Shown here: in pieces, positions 34,706 through 43,764 of the stretch | Layout of the letters: each line of letters opens with the position of its first letter | How positions within the stretch are numbered: position 1 is the first letter of the stretch | Origin: Nitrospirota bacterium | GTDB lineage: Bacteria > Nitrospirota > Thermodesulfovibrionia > Thermodesulfovibrionales > UBA6898 | Direction: 5' to 3' | DNA length: 43,883 bases | NCBI GenBank assembly: GCA_016217695.1 | Contig: JACRHE010000171.1 | Span: 1-43,883 of the forward strand | Position numbers and translations under genes: made by a program | Notes under the pieces: generated by a model | What the model was told of the DNA's origin: nothing | Seen by the model: the letters and a program-made list of their open reading frames with translations, nothing else | Database searches by the model: none

Positions 34706-36112
34706 ATGGCACATGTTCCAAGCCCAAGCTACAGTATAACCATCAGGACCGAGATAGATAACCGGATAGGCATGTTTGCGTCTATAGCAACGGCCATCAG
34801 TCAGTCAGGCGGTGATCTCGGATCTGTTGATATTGTTCGCGCTGAAAAAGGGAAGATTGTGCGGGATATCACTGTAAATGCGAGGGACGAGTCACATGAG
34901 AGAGAAATTGTAAGGAAGATCCGGGAAATTGACGGTGCGAGGATACTGAAGGTTATGGATCGAACCTTTTCTTCTCACGAGGGAGGAAAGATAGAGATCC
35001 ATAACAGAGTTCCCGTCAAAGACCGCAATGATCTGTCTAAGGTGTATACCCCCGGAGTTGCCAGGATATGCATGGATATCCATGAGAATAAAGAGCATGC
35101 GTACCGCTATACGATCAAGGGCAATGCAGTGGCCGTAGTAACAGACGGCACCGCTGTTCTTGGTCTTGGTGACATAGGACCTGAGGCTGCTATGCCGGTG
35201 ATGGAGGGCAAGGCCATGATCTTTAAGGAGTTTGCCGGTATCGATGCCTTTCCCATTGCGTTGGGTACAAAGAATGTTGATGAGATTGTCGGCACAGTCA
35301 GGAATATAGCTCCTTCTTTTGGAGGAATTAATCTTGAGGATATCGCCGCTCCGCGGTGTTTCGAGATTGAACAGAGGTTACAGAGTATGCTGGATATTCC
35401 TGTAATCCATGATGACCAGCACGGCACCGCCGTTGTGGTATTGGCTGCACTCATAAACGTATCAAGACTTTTTAAAAAGGACATCAGGAAATTCAGGATC
35501 GTAATTTCAGGTGCCGGAGCTGCAGGTACTGCCAATGCTGTGATGCTTTCTGCGTTCGGTATAAAAGACATCATCGTATGCGACAGTAAGGGTCCCATCT
35601 ATGATGGACGAAAGAAGCATATGACCCCATACAAAAAGATTTTGGCAAAAAAAACGAATCCAAGGCGGATAAGAGGCAGTATTTCTGATGCGCTGAAAGG
35701 GGCGAATGTTTTTTTGGGACTTTCCGTCCCTAATGTCATAACTCCTCAGGATGTGCGTTCAATGGCAAAGGGGCCGGTTGTTTTTGCCCTTGCAAACCCC
35801 GAGCCCGAGATATCTCCTGAGGATGTGCTTCATCTCGTAAGGGTCCTTGCGACAGGGAGATCAGATTACCCGAACCAGATCAACAACATGCTCAGTTTCC
35901 CGGGGATATTCAGGGGACTGCTTGATGTCAGGGCAAAGGGTGTCAATGAAGAGGTAAAATTTGCCGCTGCCAGGGCCATTGCCCGGACAGTAAAGTCTGA
36001 AGAACTTCACGAGGACTATATTATACCGAGCATCTTTGACAAGAGCGTTGTATCGTCTGTAGCCGATGCGGTATCGGAAGTAGCCAGGAAGACAGGACTT
36101 GCACGACATTGA
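34706..36112 (+). CDS. NAD(P)-dependent malic enzyme with N-terminal ACT domain
   Basis: 468 aa; ITIRTEIDNRIGMFASIATAISQSGGDLGSVDIV; VYTPGVARICMDI; VIHDDQHGTAVVVLAALIN. Confidence 0.93.
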   Translation: MAHVPSPSYSITIRTEIDNRIGMFASIATAISQSGGDLGSVDIVRAEKGKIVRDITVNARDESHEREIVRKIREIDGARILKVMDRTFSSHEGGKIEIHNRVPVKDRNDLSKVYTPGVARICMDIHENKEHAYRYTIKGNAVAVVTDGTAVLGLGDIGPEAAMPVMEGKAMIFKEFAGIDAFPIALGTKNVDEIVGTVRNIAPSFGGINLEDIAAPRCFEIEQRLQSMLDIPVIHDDQHGTAVVVLAALINVSRLFKKDIRKFRIVISGAGAAGTANAVMLSAFGIKDIIVCDSKGPIYDGRKKHMTPYKKILAKKTNPRRIRGSISDALKGANVFLGLSVPNVITPQDVRSMAKGPVVFALANPEPEISPEDVLHLVRVLATGRSDYPNQINNMLSFPGIFRGLLDVRAKGVNEEVKFAAARAIARTVKSEELHEDYIIPSIFDKSVVSSVADAVSEVARKTGLARH

Positions 36113-36131
36113 CGGTATGAAGGCGCATATA

Positions 36132-37181
36132 TTACATCACAGTCCATTGCTGGGGCAGAAATATTCTCTCGTATGTCATGAGTGCGAACCTGTCCGTCAT
36201 TCCTGCAATGAAGTCACATACCATACGATTTTTGTTCAGCTTTTTTTCAACAGGAATGTCCACAAATACTTCCTCCACATGCTACAGATAGTATTCATAA
36301 AGGTCTGTCAGAATTTTCTTTGCCTTTCTGAATTCCCCGAGAATGACCTGGCTTTCATAGACTGAGGCATAGAGGAAATCCCTGAGAGCATAAGCTGCAT
36401 CTGATATATCATGGCTCATTTTCAGTTCCTCCAGGTCTTCTTTCTGCGAACTGTAGATGAGATCCTTGACCATTGTGTTTATCCTCTGTGCATGCGAATT
36501 ACCGAGGAATTTTATAACTTTTTTAGGTATTTGAGAGTCCCTTATTACTTCTGCCCTGAGAGCATCGTCAAGATCATGATTGACATAAGCTATCAGATCG
36601 GAGATGCGCACAACCTGGCCTTCCAGCGTTTCTGCGCGGTCGGATCTTTTCTCGGGAATTATCTGTCCTTTGCCTTTGGAGTGTTTGACAATGCCGTTTC
36701 TTACCTCGTAGGTAAGGTTCAGTCCAAGGCCGTTTCTTTCTATAAAATCAACAACCCTCAGACTCTGTTCATAATGGTCAAAGCCTCCGGGATGTATCTC
36801 TCTGAGGATCATTTCACCTGCATGTCCGAAGGGCGTATGGCCGAGGTCGTGGCCAAGGGCAATGGCCTCTGTCAGATCCTCATTCAGTCTCAGTGCCCTC
36901 GCTATAGTCCTTGCGATCTGAGAGACTTCAAGGACATGTGATAGGCGGGTTCTGTAATGATCTCCCCTTGGGGCAAGAAACACTTGCGTCTTATCTTTGA
37001 GCCTTCTGAACGCCTTTGAGTGTATTATCCTGTCTCTGTCACGCTGGAAGCATGTTCGAATCTCGCCCTCCTCTTCTTTAACTGCACGTCCTTTACTCTT
37101 TATGCTGAGGCACGCCTTTTTATTCAGAATGCTGCGTTCAAGTTCCTCTGTCTGTTCCCGAATGGTCATGAATTGTTGCAT
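36132..37181 (-). pseudogene. dgt: dGTPase-like HD protein (Dgt family) with in-frame amber stop at 36282-36284
   Basis: ORF 36282..37181 (299 aa: [33 protein letters not shown]) ends ...YEYYL-TAG; the same frame continues [49 protein letters not shown] to TAA at 36132. Confidence 0.75.
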
Positions 37182-37208
37182 ATAACTCCCCTAGCTTGCC
37201 AGCTGGTA

Positions 37209-37745
37209 TTAACTGTCCGGTCTTTGTTCAATGCCGATTGATTTGAGCCAGTTTTCAATCTCCTTTTTGGCAATCTTTGCATTAAAGGCATACCATGACT
37301 TTCTCTCTCTGGGGTATGTCTCAAGAGCGTCTTTGAATCTTCTAAATGCCCCTTTGCCGTCAAGAATCTGCATGAGTTGCCCACTGAGTTCTTTATTCTC
37401 AAGTTGCCCGCAGAATTCCTTCATGGTGTTATAGCCATCCCTGTGAAGCCTTTCCGGTATTCTCACATATCGTTCCTTCTCATTGATAAAAATATCGAGG
37501 GCCAGTTCTATCTCATCTTCCATCCAGTCCGGCACGGCATATTCTTCATCAAATTCAACCTCTTCATATTCTGCGAGGTCTTCGTCGAATTCTTCGTCGA
37601 GGATGGCATATGCCCTGCTGATTATTTCCTGGGATAAGATCACAATATTCCCGGTCTCCTTATCTAGAAAATACTCAAAGGCGTCCCTTTCAGTATCTTC
37701 CATAGCCTTCTGGATTTCATCAAAATCAACGACAAGCTTTTTCAT
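37209..37745 (-). CDS. UPF0158 family protein
   Basis: 178 aa; acidic protein; FDEIQKAMEDTERDAFEYFLDKETGNIVIL...RYVRIPERLHRDGYNTMKEFC. Confidence 0.85.
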   Translation of the reverse strand: MKKLVVDFDEIQKAMEDTERDAFEYFLDKETGNIVILSQEIISRAYAILDEEFDEDLAEYEEVEFDEEYAVPDWMEDEIELALDIFINEKERYVRIPERLHRDGYNTMKEFCGQLENKELSGQLMQILDGKGAFRRFKDALETYPRERKSWYAFNAKIAKKEIENWLKSIGIEQRPDS

Positions 37746-39696
37746 GAATTATTTTTAGAAGCTCATATAAAACAGGATATTCTGCCTTTGTGAGTTCGGC
37801 CTCCTCCTTTAAGTAGGATAAGGCTTGGGGTGTATATTTCAGAAAGTATTTTTTCCCTTTTACCCGGGAAAGAAAACCATATGCCCCGAGTGCCTGCATA
37901 TGTCTCTGAAGCCTGCAGAAAAGCATCGTTTGCCGGATTTCATCTTCATGAAAAGACATGTCGGAATATTCTTTCATCCTGGCAATGTAATGCTCTATCA
38001 GTCTCTCTCTCAAGGCATCCTCAAGCCTGTAATATGGATCCCAAAGCAGTGATGCCACATCATATGCAGGCGGGCCGATCCTAGCACCCTGGTAATCTAT
38101 TATCCTTGGATCTCCCTTAGTAATCATTATATTTTGAGACTGAAGGTCCCTATGCACGATACTTTTTTTGAAGGAGTCAACTTTTATGGCAAGGGCATAA
38201 AACTCCTGAAGCAGCTGAGCTTCGAATTCAGCAACAGCTATACCGCATAATCCTTTAACAAAATTTTCCATAAAGTAATCTGTTTCCCACCTGAGATGGT
38301 CGTAATCAAATACCCTGGATTGGAGAAGCAGGCAGTATGTTGCATTATTGGATACGGTAGAGTGTAAATAAGCAACGATATCTACTATGCGGTTATACAT
38401 TCTCTCTATAATGTCCTCGGAGCGCCTGCACTTCAGCCACGAATAAAGAGATAGATCTCCCAGATCCTCAAATAAGGCGAGTAAGCGATCTTCGTTTTCT
38501 CGAGATACCCAGTCTGGCGCAAGACAATCGCTGGTCTCAAAACCTATAAGCTCAGGCACTGGCAGATTATTTTTCCTGAAGAACTCAGTGTATGCCAGAT
38601 GCCGCTCATAATCGGATAGAGAGTGCGAAGACTCCATGAGGATCACACTTTTTTTGGCACTGCTGATCCTGTAGTAGTTTCTGTCTGAGCCGCCGCTTCC
38701 TATACCAGTGATTGTAATATCTTCACTTTTTTCGTCAAAATAGTCTGCTATAAGAGAAGAAGTCATGCCTGCCGGAGGTGAAGTCAGCTTTTCTTCAAGA
38801 TGCACTAAATATTCTGGGCCCAAAATAGCATTATATATCTTTGAGTTATTTGCGATAAGGGCACCAGGCAAGAGTATACAATTCCTTAGAGAGGATGTCC
38901 CTTCAAGAATGCTATCTTTTTCTATAACAACATACCCGGCCATATCTATTTTGCTGCAATCCACTGAAGGATTTACAAAGATGTTCTCTCCTTCTTTTCT
39001 TAACGCCTCAAAAATAAAGGATGAGTAGGCCTCCGGAGTACCGATGTCGGTCCATTCACAACCTGTGAAATCCAGTGTTCCTACAGTATGACCGGAAGAG
39101 ACTGCCCTTAGCCATGCATCGACAAGGCCTGATGCACCGTCAGGCAGAAAATCTATAACATCAGGGGAATATACAGAAATTCCTGTAAAAGCTACCGCTC
39201 GCAGACCCTTCTGATCTTTCCGGGTCTGGTCTCCGACATAGACCAGCCGATTATTACTATCTATCCATACGTTATTGAACCCTTGATAATCATGAACAGC
39301 CAGCGTAACAGTATTTCCTGACTCAAAATGTCCCCTTATCAGCTCTTCAAGACAGATATTAGAGATGATGTCAGCGTTATGCAAAAGAAATACGGTATCA
39401 CTTAGAAAAGACTTGGCGTTCTTAAGTGCCCCTCCTGTACCGAGAATCTGGTTTTCGATAAAAAGATCAATTTTGTCAGCATATTGAGATTCATTAGCCC
39501 ACTTTTGGATCATTTCCCATTTATAATGCATATTTATACCAATTTTCTTGACCGGCGTCATAATAACCTTTTCAATGATTTTTTCTATCACGGGAACTCC
39601 CAGAACAGGAAGGAGAGGTTTTGGGATATGGCTTGTTATGGGTCTTAGTCTTTCGCCATGGCCGGCTGCTAGGATGAAGGCATTAATTGGTTTCAC
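37726..39696 (-). CDS. Fusion: MurU-like nucleotidyltransferase + AmgK-like aminoglycoside phosphotransferase-family kinase
   Basis: 656 aa; N-term NAFILAAGHGERLRPITSHIPKPLLPVLGVPVIE; C-term IVHRDLQSQNIMITKGDPRIIDYQGARIGPPAYDVASLLWDPYY. Confidence 0.88.
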   Translation of the reverse strand: MKPINAFILAAGHGERLRPITSHIPKPLLPVLGVPVIEKIIEKVIMTPVKKIGINMHYKWEMIQKWANESQYADKIDLFIENQILGTGGALKNAKSFLSDTVFLLHNADIISNICLEELIRGHFESGNTVTLAVHDYQGFNNVWIDSNNRLVYVGDQTRKDQKGLRAVAFTGISVYSPDVIDFLPDGASGLVDAWLRAVSSGHTVGTLDFTGCEWTDIGTPEAYSSFIFEALRKEGENIFVNPSVDCSKIDMAGYVVIEKDSILEGTSSLRNCILLPGALIANNSKIYNAILGPEYLVHLEEKLTSPPAGMTSSLIADYFDEKSEDITITGIGSGGSDRNYYRISSAKKSVILMESSHSLSDYERHLAYTEFFRKNNLPVPELIGFETSDCLAPDWVSRENEDRLLALFEDLGDLSLYSWLKCRRSEDIIERMYNRIVDIVAYLHSTVSNNATYCLLLQSRVFDYDHLRWETDYFMENFVKGLCGIAVAEFEAQLLQEFYALAIKVDSFKKSIVHRDLQSQNIMITKGDPRIIDYQGARIGPPAYDVASLLWDPYYRLEDALRERLIEHYIARMKEYSDMSFHEDEIRQTMLFCRLQRHMQALGAYGFLSRVKGKKYFLKYTPQALSYLKEEAELTKAEYPVLYELLKIIHEKACR

Positions 39697-40874
39697 GAAT
39701 AGAGAAGGTATTTCTTTCGGATTTTGTTGTTAAACTCTCTTAGCTCGTTATTCCACCACAACTCCATATCTTTCAGGTCAGTACCTTTTTCAGACTCTTT
39801 TCTGATGCGGTCAGTACCAGCTAAGATATCTATGGGAAGCAAGACCTTTTCGTATTCGTACGGAGGCTTCTTCCAGGAAAAATCCTCAGGATACATATCA
39901 ATAACAGCCTTTATTATTCCAACTGCTGTCTTGAAAGGCCTGAAGCTGTTTCTGTCAGTAATATGAAGCTGGGCGCCTCCGCAAAGTTTTCCCGCATGTT
40001 TCTGAAAGGTCGGTATAAAAAATAAAGGACGAAAGACAGCGCCGCCAAATTTCATATCCTTTAGCCGTGCTACCAGGCGATAAGGATCTATAAAGGGAGC
40101 TCCGAATATCTCAAATGGCCGCGTTGTTCCCCGCCCTTCACTAATATTTGTGCCTTCCAGAAGGCACATTCCGGGGTAAACAGCAGCTGTATCGACTGTG
40201 GGCATATTTGGTGACGGCAGCACCCAGGGCAGTTTAGTATCTTCAAACCAGAGTCTCCTTTTCCACCCTTTTATAGGAATGACACGTAGATCGAGTCCTG
40301 GATAAAAGTTTTCTTTCAGATAAAAGGCGATCTCTCCAATAGTCATGCCGTGCCTGACAGGAAGCGGATGAAGTCCCACAAATGATTGATATTCCGGCTT
40401 CAGAACAGGACCTTCTACCTGAACTCCTCCTATAGGATTAGGTCTGTCAAGGACAACTACGGTCCTTTTTTCAGCCCGGCAAAATTCCATTACAAGGGCA
40501 AGCGTCCAGATAAAGGTGTAATAACGGGCACCTATATCCTGTATATCAATTACCATTACCTCGATATCCTTCATCATCGGCATCAAGGGTTTCCTTGTTT
40601 TACCATACAGGCTGTAGACAGGGATGCCGATCCTCTTATCCCGAAAGCCCCTCCATTCTATCATGTTATCCTGCGTTTCTCCCCGAATCCCATGCTGGGG
40701 ACCGAATAAGGCCTTCAGAGTGAAATGCCTCGAAGCACTGCAGATATCCGCCGCGTGGACAAGGCCTCTGTTGACAGATGCAGGATGGATTAAGAGGCCT
40801 ATATTGGTTTTTCTAAGATTTCCTGGCCAGGCTTTCCCTATCTGGTCAAGGCCTGTTTCTACTTTTCTGGTCAT
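39693..40874 (-). CDS. DUF1343 protein, NamZ-like exo-beta-N-acetylmuramidase
   Basis: 393 aa; GLLIHPASVNRG, ALFGPQHGIRGETQ, IPVYSLYG, DIQDIGARYYTFIWTLALVME, VLDRPNPIGG. Confidence 0.9.
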   Translation of the reverse strand: MTRKVETGLDQIGKAWPGNLRKTNIGLLIHPASVNRGLVHAADICSASRHFTLKALFGPQHGIRGETQDNMIEWRGFRDKRIGIPVYSLYGKTRKPLMPMMKDIEVMVIDIQDIGARYYTFIWTLALVMEFCRAEKRTVVVLDRPNPIGGVQVEGPVLKPEYQSFVGLHPLPVRHGMTIGEIAFYLKENFYPGLDLRVIPIKGWKRRLWFEDTKLPWVLPSPNMPTVDTAAVYPGMCLLEGTNISEGRGTTRPFEIFGAPFIDPYRLVARLKDMKFGGAVFRPLFFIPTFQKHAGKLCGGAQLHITDRNSFRPFKTAVGIIKAVIDMYPEDFSWKKPPYEYEKVLLPIDILAGTDRIRKESEKGTDLKDMELWWNNELREFNNKIRKKYLLYS

Positions 40875-40900
40875 AGTTCGGAAATGTGTCAGGCCCTGTT

Positions 40901-41428
40901 TTATTCTAACAAAAGATCTCTGATTTCCATTGTGAGTGCCTTGAGTTTAAGATCAACATTATGAGGGGTGATTTCGCACAGCCTTACATCACTGCGTTTC
41001 TTAATATCTGCGATAATCCCCGTCCCCTTATCTGTTATGGAGGCAACCACAGGTTTATCGGAATTAAGGAGCTCAATGATAAGCTTGCAGAATTTCTTGG
41101 ATTGAGTCTCCATTTTGCCTATTTCATCAATAAGAAATAACCCTGTTTTCCTGTCCTTTGCGAAAAGAGTGTCAAGGAGGGTATCAAATCCCTTAATATC
41201 TATGTGAAATTTACCCATAGTGTAATTACTTTTAAGATTCAGGTGAGCCAAAACCCGGCTGTCGCCATACAGGCTCGCCACATAAGTGCCGACCCTGATA
41301 CCGTCTTCAACAATCTCAGACGTATAAAATCCTGCGGGATTAAACTCCTTGAAGATCTCTGAGAGCTTCCTTATTAATGTTGTCTTGCCTGAGCCTGAAA
41401 GGCCTGTTATTAGAATATTTTTCATCAC
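40901..41428 (-). CDS. Nucleoside-triphosphatase, THEP1 family
   Basis: 175 aa; ILITGLSGSGKTTLIRKL, LFLIDEIGKMETQSKKF. Confidence 0.9.
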   Translation of the reverse strand: MMKNILITGLSGSGKTTLIRKLSEIFKEFNPAGFYTSEIVEDGIRVGTYVASLYGDSRVLAHLNLKSNYTMGKFHIDIKGFDTLLDTLFAKDRKTGLFLIDEIGKMETQSKKFCKLIIELLNSDKPVVASITDKGTGIIADIKKRSDVRLCEITPHNVDLKLKALTMEIRDLLLE

Positions 41429-42243
41429 AATAAGATGTCCAGGAGCCTGTCTAACTCCTCAAGAGAGTAATATTCAATTTCTATCTTGCCGCCTTTCTTA
41501 TTTTTATGGAGAATGCGAACCTTGGTTCCTAACTGTTTTATAAGCCTTTCTTCAAGAGAGGAGATCTGGGGATCTTTTGCCTGGGTCTCTTTCCTTGGTT
41601 TCGATACCTTTTTTGCGAGAAGCTCTGCTTCTCTTACGCTGAGCCCATGTCTAATGATTTTCCTTGCAGCCGCAATCTGATTAGACTTTTCTTCAAGAGA
41701 AAGGAGCGCGCGAGCATGCCCCATAGATAATGAGCCGTTATACATCATCGTCTTTATATCATCAGGCAGGCGCAGAAGTCGAAGATAATTTGTTACAGTG
41801 GCTCGTTCTTTGCCTACCCTGTCAGCCGCCTCGTCCTGTGTCAGATTATAATCTTTAATTAACTGATTGAATGCCTCCGCAGTTTCTATCGGGTTGAGAT
41901 CCTGTCTCTGGATATTCTCTATCAGTGCAATCTCAAGAGAGTCTTTTGAAGAGACATTTTTAATCAAGGCTGGGATTTTCTTCAGACCGGCAAGGGCTGC
42001 CGCCCTCCATCTGCGTTCACCTGCTATAAGATTAAAAGAACCATCTCCTGTCCTAGAGACTATGATCGGCTGCAGCACCCCTTTTTCCCTGATAGAAGCA
42101 GAGAGCTCTTTCAGCCCTGATTCATTAAAAACCTTGCGGGGTTGCTGTTTTCCAGGCAATATTCTGTCAATATCCAGATATAGGATCTCGTCCCCCTTTT
42201 CAGGGAGGAGTGCATTGAGCCCTTTACCTAACGCTGTTTTCAT
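41425..42243 (-). CDS. parB: ParB/RepB/Spo0J family partition protein
   Basis: Start moved from 42438 to 42243 ([17 protein letters not shown]); [23 protein letters not shown]. Confidence 0.95.
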   Translation of the reverse strand: MKTALGKGLNALLPEKGDEILYLDIDRILPGKQQPRKVFNESGLKELSASIREKGVLQPIIVSRTGDGSFNLIAGERRWRAAALAGLKKIPALIKNVSSKDSLEIALIENIQRQDLNPIETAEAFNQLIKDYNLTQDEAADRVGKERATVTNYLRLLRLPDDIKTMMYNGSLSMGHARALLSLEEKSNQIAAARKIIRHGLSVREAELLAKKVSKPRKETQAKDPQISSLEERLIKQLGTKVRILHKNKKGGKIEIEYYSLEELDRLLDILL

Positions 42244-42994
42244 GTAATATCTCCTTAGCCAGAGAGAGGTAGCTTTGTGCACCCTTAGATCTGATATCGT
42301 AAAGAAGCGCCGGCTTGCCATGGCTCGGGGCTTCGCAAAGGGCAACATTTCTGGGGATAATAGTCTGATATACCTTATCTCCAAAATGCTTCTTGATCTC
42401 TGCGACAACCTGATGAGAAAGGCTGTTTCTTGTATCAAACATTGTTAATAATATTCCTTCAATATCTATGTCAGGATTAAATGAACCCCGTACCAGACTT
42501 AGAGTCCGGGTTAGCAGACCTAGGCCTTCAAGTGCATAGTACTCACACTGGACAGGCACTATTACAGAATCAACTGCAACAAGGGCATTTAATGTTAAGA
42601 TGCCAAGGGAAGGAGGGCAGTCAATCAGGATATATCGGTAATCCGCCTTAATTGAGTCAAGTATTGAAGACAGTATCTTTTCGCGGCCTTCTCTGCCTGC
42701 AAGCTCGACTTCGGCCCCGAGGAGATCAATGCTTGAAGGAATAAGGAAAAGATTTTCTATGGAAGTTTGAATGCGGGCATCATCCATATGGCAGGCCCCT
42801 GAGAGCACGTCGTAAAGGGTTTTCTCAATGCTATCCCTGGAAAAGCCAAGCCCTGAGGTTGAATTGCCCTGCGGGTCTATATCTATCAGGAGGATTTTTT
42901 CGCCTGCAAGTGCAAGGGAAGCTGCAAGGTTAATTGCCGTTGTTGTTTTGCCTACGCCACCTTTTTGATTTGCTATCGCTATAATTTTGTTCAT
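42224..42994 (-). CDS. parA: ParA family ATPase (Soj-type)
   Basis: Start moved from 43078 to 42994 ([28 protein letters not shown]); deviant Walker A; upstream MFHVEH is translation of parS. Confidence 0.96.
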   Translation of the reverse strand: MNKIIAIANQKGGVGKTTTAINLAASLALAGEKILLIDIDPQGNSTSGLGFSRDSIEKTLYDVLSGACHMDDARIQTSIENLFLIPSSIDLLGAEVELAGREGREKILSSILDSIKADYRYILIDCPPSLGILTLNALVAVDSVIVPVQCEYYALEGLGLLTRTLSLVRGSFNPDIDIEGILLTMFDTRNSLSHQVVAEIKKHFGDKVYQTIIPRNVALCEAPSHGKPALLYDIRSKGAQSYLSLAKEILHENSVR

Positions 42995-43061
42995 CGTTTT
43001 TTCTTGAGTATTATAGCATTTTGATGAGGAATTCATGAAGAGATATCTTGCTGCCGGTGAA

Positions 43062-43077
43062 TGTTCCACGTGGAACA
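43062..43077. promoter_or_regulatory. parS centromere-like site
   Basis: Perfect 16-bp palindrome TGTTCCACGTGGAACA, close to bacterial parS consensus TGTTTCACGTGAAACA. Confidence 0.92.
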
Positions 43078-43322
43078 AATTGAACCCCTTGAGGAAGTCC
43101 GACCACTTCGCGGCGGCTCAACCGCCTCATTATTCGTAAAACAACGATTATTTCACGGCCAGTGCCTCAAGAACTTTTCGTAAGCGCCAGACATCTGAAT
43201 CTTCTCCTGTTTGATCAGAGCAGATAGTTCAAAATCATATAAACATGCCCTGTACCGACGAAAAGCTTTTTTCGGCCTACCCGTGAAATTTACTAAAGTA
43301 TCACGTTCAATACAATTGGAAT

Positions 43323-43350
43323 GAGGGCTGAATACCTAATAAAAACAGCA
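43323..43350 (+). repeat. Left arm of 28-bp inverted repeat
   Basis: GAGGGCTGAATACCTAATAAAAACAGCA; pairs with 43455-43482 with one mismatch. Confidence 0.85.
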
Positions 43351-43454
43351 GCGACTCCTTGAAGGAGAGCCGTCAGAAACGTTATACGGGGCCGCTTTCT
43401 TATCGACAGCGATGATGATAAAAAGAGGTTTGCCGCCGCAAGATATTGTCGATT

Positions 43455-43482
43455 TGCTGTTTTTATTAGGTGTTCAGCCCTC
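43455..43482 (-). repeat. Right arm of 28-bp inverted repeat
   Basis: TGCTGTTTTTATTAGGTGTTCAGCCCTC; 27/28 match to reverse complement of 43323-43350. Confidence 0.85.
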
Positions 43483-43764
43483 GCTGCGCCATTTTATTAG
43501 ACCGGCATCAAATACTCGAATTTTGTCATCCCGCTTGTTCGGTCTCCTCGGCGACTCGACGGGCGAAAATCTTTCTCTGTTTTCAGGAGGTCGACGAGAC
43601 AGGATATGTGCAGTTTTTTTGCAGATCTGCGAACGGATTTGTGAAGCTGCATGGTATGTGGAGGGGGAAGAGCAATAAAAACAAGGGGATAGAGCTGGCA
43701 TGGCAGATGCATTAGTAATAAGCAGATACTAAATAAGCAAGGGAAACAGAAGGAGGATACGAAG

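Noticed and set aside
36132-37181. Genome-wide TAG recoding (pyrrolysine or amber reassignment) to explain the dgt stop
   Set aside because: Other genes here (pyrG, dnaN) end normally at TAG at family-typical C-termini, so a local mutation, error or read-through is more likely.
42244-42438. 65-aa N-terminal extension of parB
   Set aside because: Overlaps parA coding sequence; canonical ParB start [14 protein letters not shown] at 42243.
43259-43274. CGAAAAGCTTTTTTCG imperfect palindrome as a terminator
   Set aside because: Short, AT-rich stem inside the ORF-like fragment (PKKAFRRYR); not convincing as an intrinsic terminator.
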